This document shows, piece after piece, positions 59,001-64,000 of a stretch of DNA of 64,000 nt. How positions within the stretch are numbered: the first letter of the stretch is position 1; every line of letters begins with the position of its first letter. The stretch is from contig JASXTE010000003.1 in NCBI GenBank assembly GCA_030280995.1, positions 50,758,974 through 50,822,973 on the forward strand, read 5' to 3'. A program made the translations under genes and the position numbers. The DNA comes from Hemileia vastatrix (lineage: Eukaryota > Basidiomycota > Pucciniomycetes > Pucciniales > Zaghouaniaceae). Under the pieces are notes generated by a model that saw only the letters and a program-made list of their open reading frames with translations, was not told the origin of the DNA and ran no database searches.

Positions 59001-60240
59001 TCCAAGGCTCATGACAAACAACAGGAATCAAGTAAGGTTCCCCATAAGAGTGCTTCAATACACCCCTTTCCTCCTCAACAAATGCCACCACTTTTTCCCT
59101 TAGCTCAATAACGTGCAACAACAGCTTCTTTTCTTCCTCAGACAACCACCAATCAGGACCAAAATTAACAACTTTCAATCTTTCCACGGTCACCCTAGCC
59201 ATCTCTACAAATTCTGGAGGATTCTTCACCAAAGGAGTGCAGTACGGATCTCTTGACAAAGGAGTTCTCTTCAAAGGTGGATTCAAACCCACAGGCATAG
59301 GCTCATTGACAGGCCTAATCTTCTGCGCTACCTTCTTATACTTTGCCGCTCCACCTTCAACTTGAGGGATCTTCAGGAAATCTTCACCACCAGACCTGGA
59401 ACAAAAACCAAGGGTTTCCCCATGGCTCACATGTGTGGCCAAGGTAATGTTTTTGAAAGGTGTAGAAGAAACCCTAGCGGTGCACAATTGGGAGGACTTA
59501 CTTATACACCCCAATCTCACCACTCCAAAACTTTTCCGCAATTCCTTATCTTCATCCTCACTTCCAACTTCCAAATCTTCAAATCTTGATTCATCTTCTG
59601 AATCACATCTTCTAAAATTGTGCAGTTTATCCTCATGCTGGAGGCCCAAAGATTGATCTTGATGATCTTCTCTCTTCAAAATTTTCTGCAGTTTAACCTC
59701 ATGCTGGAGGCCCAAAAATAGATCTTGACGATCTTCACAAAAATATTTCGCGTCTTCTTTATTCATTATCTTCAGATTTTTTTCTTGATTTTCATGAATT
59801 ATCTTGAAATTTTTATCTTCTTTTCTTGAGTTTTCTTCTGGCCTACAAAAATAACCAGGGGTTTCCCCAATTCTCACAGGTGTGGCCCAGGTAATGTTTT
59901 TGAAAGGTGTAGAAGAAACCCTAGTGGTGCACAATTGGTAGGACTTACTTTTACACCCCAATCTCACCACTCCAAAACTTTTCCGCATATCTTTCAATAA
60001 AGATATATAACCAATCTTCTTCTTTGAACTTGAATTAAAAATAATTAAAATTCTTGAGAGAGAACAGACACTTGATAAAAAACTTGATGAATACTTGCAG
60101 AGAAGAGAAACATTAAAAAGAGAAAGTTGAAAATCCACTTGGTATATCTCCAAGGGAGCTGACCTACTACAAGCTGGGATTTCCTCATCTTGCGGAGAGG
60201 TTGCAGCACTAGGGTGATCAGCCCTTATTACTCTAAAAAA
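56008..60240 (-). pseudogene. E1 pol: reverse transcriptase, RNase H, integrase (broken)
   Basis: The same domains as in C are seen, read leftward: reverse transcriptase with LRLVHDLRALNRV, GLGDIMGGYDE, LPQGATNSV and FIDE in place of FIDD; RNase H start IYLAVD, then a TGA (about 58037); further stops near 57943, frameshifts around 57870-57490, and a TAG near 56531 within the integrase. Integrase motifs HEDLGHRGFG...CEECQ, VSLDAVH, FDGGPEFG and EAEGMVERGHQ are all present. The N-terminal part holds duplicated blocks (LRKSFGVVRLGCKSKS appears twice, about 60000 and 59550) and four hairpin-repeat peptides (LQHEVKLQ, LQHEDKLH, LPHEAKLDD, LPQEAKLAG). Asp to Glu in FIDE would by itself harm catalysis. 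Confidence 0.85.
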
Positions 60241-62608
60241 GACAGACTCTCAATAGAGCCTGAACCGCACTCCAAAAAACCAGAGGCAGCACCCACTTCC
60301 TTCCTTCTCCTGCAGCAATCCATGCACTGGCACATTGAAGATAAACCAGGCCTAGTCTCCCAACCATCCTCTCCAGGGGATGATAACCTCATGTGAAGCC
60401 TCCTTTCGTCTTCACCAGTCAACTCCAAACTGATTCCCAAATCAAATTGATAACCAATTCTTGCCTGAAAATCCATCAAGAATGGCCCACCCAGAACTGC
60501 TTTTACATTACCTTTAGCAATGTAAAAATGAACCTTCCCTGAGGCTCCTCCAACAGTTAACTTTACAAACTCTGAAGTTCCAACCAATTCAGTGACATGG
60601 CCACTGATCCCTCTCAATTTCCCACCAATACCAGTTTTGATGGGGAGGCCCATATGAGTTGCCTCAAACAAAGAAATCAGGTTTATCTGAGAACCTGAAT
60701 CCACCAATGCCCTTGCCTCCCTGCCATTCAGAGTGACATTGACATACCCCAGAGGAGCAGAAAAATGAGTTTCTAACCCCTCACCAAACTTTTCAGCAGA
60801 ATCACAAATGTATTCTACCTCACCAGAAGAAACCCTTCTCCTGGTCAACAGTTTCTTTTGCCTATCAGCCAGCCCTGGACTGATAGCATACAATTCCCCA
60901 TAAGATAGGGAAACCTGACCCTGATTCATCTTTTCCAGGACAGAGTCCATAACATTAACTTGACCAGACACTACTGGCCTCTCAAAGTGAGCTCTTTGCT
61001 TCACCACCTTGGTCCTAGAAGATTCTTGAGGACCAGCACCACCAACAGATTTACCATTAACAGGAACCAAACCAGATCCCTCACCAGAACCTCTGACTCC
61101 AACAGGCTTTGGCAATGAAGCCAAAGGGACATCCTCCTCAGAGTCAGAATCCACCTCCATTGGCATTGGATCACCATTCAGATCCAATGCACCAAAATTA
61201 GGAGGGCCCATATCAGCCATACCCTTCTGCATCTTGTACAGATCCTCTTTGCTGTACCTCTTCCTAGCTGCACTCAGCTTAGGATCCCCCATTGAAGCAT
61301 TTGGCTTTGGTTGGGCCTGAGAACTGCTCTTAGGCCTACCCACCTTTCCTGCTTCCACATCATAAACACCAGCCAAGAATTCACCACTTGACTGTCCACC
61401 GCAAGAATACAACTCCAAACCACCAAAGGAAGTAGAAAAAGAGACCTTATTAACCTCCTTCCCCTTTCCCTTGACGTCCTCATCTACCTTAACAGAAGAC
61501 TTCCCCTGATCAGGAATCTCCTCAAAACTTGGCCTCCTTTGATTGAGACCACCTCTTCTCCTGACCAAATCAACAGGAGCCTGCCCCTCACTGGGCTTCA
61601 CAAAAGAACCGTCAGGGAACTTAAAAACCCTGCCATAAAACTCCACTTTTCCTTCAGACACATCTCTGTTCAATGCCCAACAATCATTGGACCTGTTCCC
61701 CCTCCTACTGCAATAAGAGCAAACCCAAGGATCACTCCTACCAGCCCTCCTTTCAAAATCTCTTGGCTGAGAAGGTGCTTATTAACCTTCTTGGTCTCCT
61801 GGACAAAAATTTGCTGCTGTTTTGTCAGATCAGTCAACTGCTCCACCATTGGGTCCCTCTCCTGTTTGGGAACCTGCACCAAATTCTTCTCCTCCTTCTT
61901 CTCCCTAACTTCCTCTTCAGCCAAAGCCTCACTGACTTTGCTGACATACTTGGCACACCCCTCCTGATAGGTGTCCACAGCCAATAACTTCAAATGGGCC
62001 TCAACAGCCTCCTTCACCTTATCCAAGGCAGGCATCTTCTGATCTCCATTAGAAAGAGTTTTCATCAATTCCTTTCTTGACAACTCCTTCAACACATCCA
62101 TCCTGACATCTCTTGCCAGGTCAGACCAAAAAACATCCTTGGCAGCATTTTCATGTGCCAGCTCCTCCACTTCCACCAAATATTCCACCACAGGATCAAA
62201 CTATAGCAGAAACTTCCTGTAACTATGTAAGTTACCAACACCACCATACGATTGCCATTCACTGACAACCTTGTTCAGATCCACCATAGTGAACCTGACA
62301 CCCCATCTATCCACCATCTCCCTACACAACAATTTCCAATCCCTCTTCTTGTAGCCAGACATGGCCACAATCTCCTTCTCCACTGACCTATCACCAATGA
62401 AGAAGATAATCTGCTTCACCATGTCAAGGTAGGAAGCACCATCCACTCCAGCAGCAGTTTCATACTTCTCTAGAAACCACTTGACATCCTCCCCATTAAA
62501 CTTGGTACCATCCCAAGTTTTAATCTTCACACACTCCCTAACCATCACACAAGGAGGACCATCCCCCCCACTGACAGTCACCACAGGAATAGCAGAACCA
62601 GAAGCCAT
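60228..62608 (-). pseudogene. E1 Gag-protease (stop and frameshift)
   Basis: The likely start is ATG 62608 (MASGSAIPVV). A TAG at 62203-62201 and a shift near 61670 break the frame. The capsid-like region (TKFNGEDVKWFLEKYETAAG) and protease (LVDSGSQINLISL, GGKLRGISGHVTEL) match C. The zinc knuckle reads CSYCSRRGNRSNDC, with Asn in place of the zinc-binding His. It ends at a TAA just after the frameshift heptamer. Confidence 0.83.
60234..60240 (-). promoter_or_regulatory. E1 -1 frameshift site (T TTT TTA)
   Basis: In gag frame the codons are TCT TTT TTA GAG TAA, so T TTT TTA is in the X XXY YYZ register, and the -1 frame is open into pol. The same register is kept in C with G as last base. 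Confidence 0.65.
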
Positions 62609-62678
62609 TCCTCCAGTCCAAAACACCAACAAGAGCCAACCAAAGAAAACAGATATTCCAAAGAACTAGCAAGTTCCA

Positions 62679-62695
62679 CCCCACGTTGGGCACCA
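62679..62695 (-). other. E1 primer-binding site
   Basis: TGGTGCCCAACGTGGGG lies four bases inside the 5' LTR end (CTACA, TTTC). It is related to the site in C. Confidence 0.75.
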
Positions 62696-62699
62696 GAAA

Positions 62700-63669
62700 T
62701 GTAGACAATCCTATAGTACTAGCTATAGGCCTTGACCAAGGGAGTTGGAGAAAAAGCAGAGAGAAAATCCCCTGTCCCTTTAGAAAAATAGAGTGAGATT
62801 TACTTGCTAAAGTAAGTTGGTTCCTGTTTTGCTAAAGCCCCTTTTTAACACACTTGACTGCTTGATGAGCCAAGAAAGTAGTCCCCAGATAGACTATCAG
62901 ACCAAAGAACTGAAATGTAGAACAAAGTCCACACCAGAGACAGCAAAGATACTTGATGTAGGCTTCAAATCCACACCAGAGACAGCAATAATACTTGCTA
63001 TAGCTTGCAAGACTATAACAGAGAAAACAGTTGCCAAAGTTAAGTTAAATGAAGAACTCACTTGCAACAAACACAGCCAATTGTGGCCAGAAAACAGTGA
63101 AAACTGAGTGAGGAACAATGATATCACCTCTGGATAGTTGTATGATGATTAAGGTTGCCCCAAACTGTCTTATTCACTATGTACACACAGACCACTAACT
63201 AAGAGCCCATGCGCACCCACCAATCTGGTGCCTGTACCCACCAAATTGCATAAATAACCCTCCTGGAGCGCTCCCCAACCTCCTAAAACAGAGGCGGGCG
63301 GGCTGCCCAACGTCGGAGATGCCTCCTGAAGCGGCCCGGCCTCCCTGAAGCCAGAAAACCAATAAAAACCACTAATCTACTTAGAAAAATTAGCTACAAC
63401 TACTAAAACCTTTAAAACACGGAATTTCACTATAACAACATTGGGACATGAAATATAGAGAAAAATTAGCTCTATCCAATGGTACTAAGCACTTAACCCT
63501 AAGACTTAAGGTTAGCCCGTAAAACACGAAAAACAAAATTAAACAGCAATCTTTTATAAATGAAAAATGAGGAAATGACCCCTTAAAACTCAGAATATGA
63601 AAAATGTCTTCAAGACATAAAATATAGAGAAAAACCAGGGCTATCCAATGATAGTACTCACATACCCGC
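62700..63669 (-). repeat. E1 5' LTR, truncated at its outer end
   Basis: It matches 1987-2955 with about 28 differences by eye but stops after ACATACCCGC. The last ~123 bp present in the 3' LTR (2956-3078) are missing, replaced by unrelated sequence from 63670. Confidence 0.85.
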
Positions 63670-64000
63670 TGTCAAGGTACACTTTTGGTCTAGAAGATTG
63701 GTATGAAGTTTTTATGAGGATTCTAAAGGTTTAAAGGACTCTCAACAAATTTGTACGTATCTCTTAAATCAAGGATGATTATTTTACTCAATTAAAAGAG
63801 GTATGATTAAAATATTGATATAAATTATATATTAGTGTTACGTATTGTAAATACTAATGGTATAGATTATAAGAATAAGTTTTTTGGTTTGTTGTTATTG
63901 TAATAAAGTGATGTAGTAAAAAGAATGATGAAAAGACAACAAAAAGTGAGGCCTTATATAGGCAAAGGAGAGATAAAGCACGGCAATAAAATTCTAAAAA
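63670..64000. mobile_element. Possible start of another LTR element
   Basis: Sequence unrelated to E1 begins exactly with TGTCAAGGTACACTTTTGG inside E1's LTR. A TG start at a clean break, with GGCCTTATATAGGC (a TATA-like word) near 63950, suggests an inserted LTR running off the window. Its other end and any duplication lie outside, so this is tentative. Confidence 0.35.

Larger units (their letters stand above)
1987..63669 (-). mobile_element. E1: Ty3-type LTR retrotransposon split by giant transposon X
   Basis: Read on the minus strand the order is 5' LTR (63669-62700), primer site (62695-62679), gag-pro, pol (to 56008), insertion X (55998-7304), non-coding region, antisense genes orfB and orfA, polypurine tract (3088-3079) and 3' LTR (3078-1987). 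The two halves belong together because both LTRs are the same family and orientation, the gene order matches intact element C, and deleting X plus one ATT rebuilds the hairpin-repeat word CTCCGCAATGAGGATAAACT found after pol in C. Without X the element is about 13.1 kb, close to C. The LTRs differ at roughly 28 of 970 aligned positions by eye, and gag and pol carry several stops and frameshifts, so it is an old dead copy. Confidence 0.88.

Overview
The window looks like a transposon graveyard from an AT-rich, repeat-swollen basidiomycete genome, most probably a rust fungus (Pucciniales). The evidence is short GT-AG introns of about 57-120 nt, Ty3 elements with an FIDD reverse transcriptase, a Tnp2/CACTA-type transposase, a Rad5/HLTF-like SNF2 ATPase, TET/JBP-type dioxygenase genes, and very AT-rich spacers. 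The order assignment rests on recalled family resemblance, not a database search. I see no ordinary host gene, rRNA or tRNA.

Layout is a set of nested insertions, each bounded by a target-site duplication (TSD) I could read. (1) 1-1986: a TET/JBP-like pseudogene and small foldback repeats. (2) E1, an old ~13 kb Ty3 element on the minus strand, has its 3' LTR at 1987-3078, its 3' internal part at 3079-7303, its gag-pol part at 55999-62699 and a truncated 5' LTR at 62700-63669. (3) E1 is split by X, a giant DNA transposon at 7304-55998 (48.7 kb) with ~45 bp terminal inverted repeats starting CACCACGGG and a 3-bp ATT duplication. Removing X restores one of E1's own repeat motifs exactly. (4) X has itself received three Harbinger-like elements: H1 10083-13308, H2 30539-46733 and decayed H3 51541-55068. 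(5) H2's transposase gene is interrupted by element C, a nearly intact 13.4 kb Ty3 element (32355-45724, TSD ACGT). (6) A further LTR-like sequence seems to interrupt E1's 5' LTR at 63670.

Without the nested insertions X is about 25.7 kb. It carries a Tnp2-type (En/Spm, CACTA) transposase (16069-19463), a companion gene (19861-21536), a SNF2 ATPase (8231-13850), a TET/JBP-type 2OG-Fe(II) dioxygenase (47827-49021, minus), two unknown genes (13873-14994 minus; 26840-29262 plus), a 3.2 kb array of 28 near-perfect 38-bp palindromes (22297-25537) and a cluster of nine perfect hairpins (50886-51285). All its genes but one clearly carry nonsense or frameshift lesions, so this copy is inactive. Many of the stops are TGA, several where family members have Arg, as expected from CGA to TGA decay of methylated CpG.

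E1 and C belong to one family with the order LTR, primer site, gag-pro, a U UUU UUA/G frameshift site, pol, a long structured non-coding region, then two spliced genes on the opposite strand (orfB and orfA) whose N-termini carry a Zn2Cys6-like cysteine cluster, then polypurine tract and LTR. Both elements carry many copies of a small hairpin motif (4-bp arms, 6-nt loop, TAAACTG tail) whose arms change in compensating ways. The antisense genes, the covarying hairpin family and the giant TET/SNF2-carrying CACTA-like transposon are the most novel-looking features.
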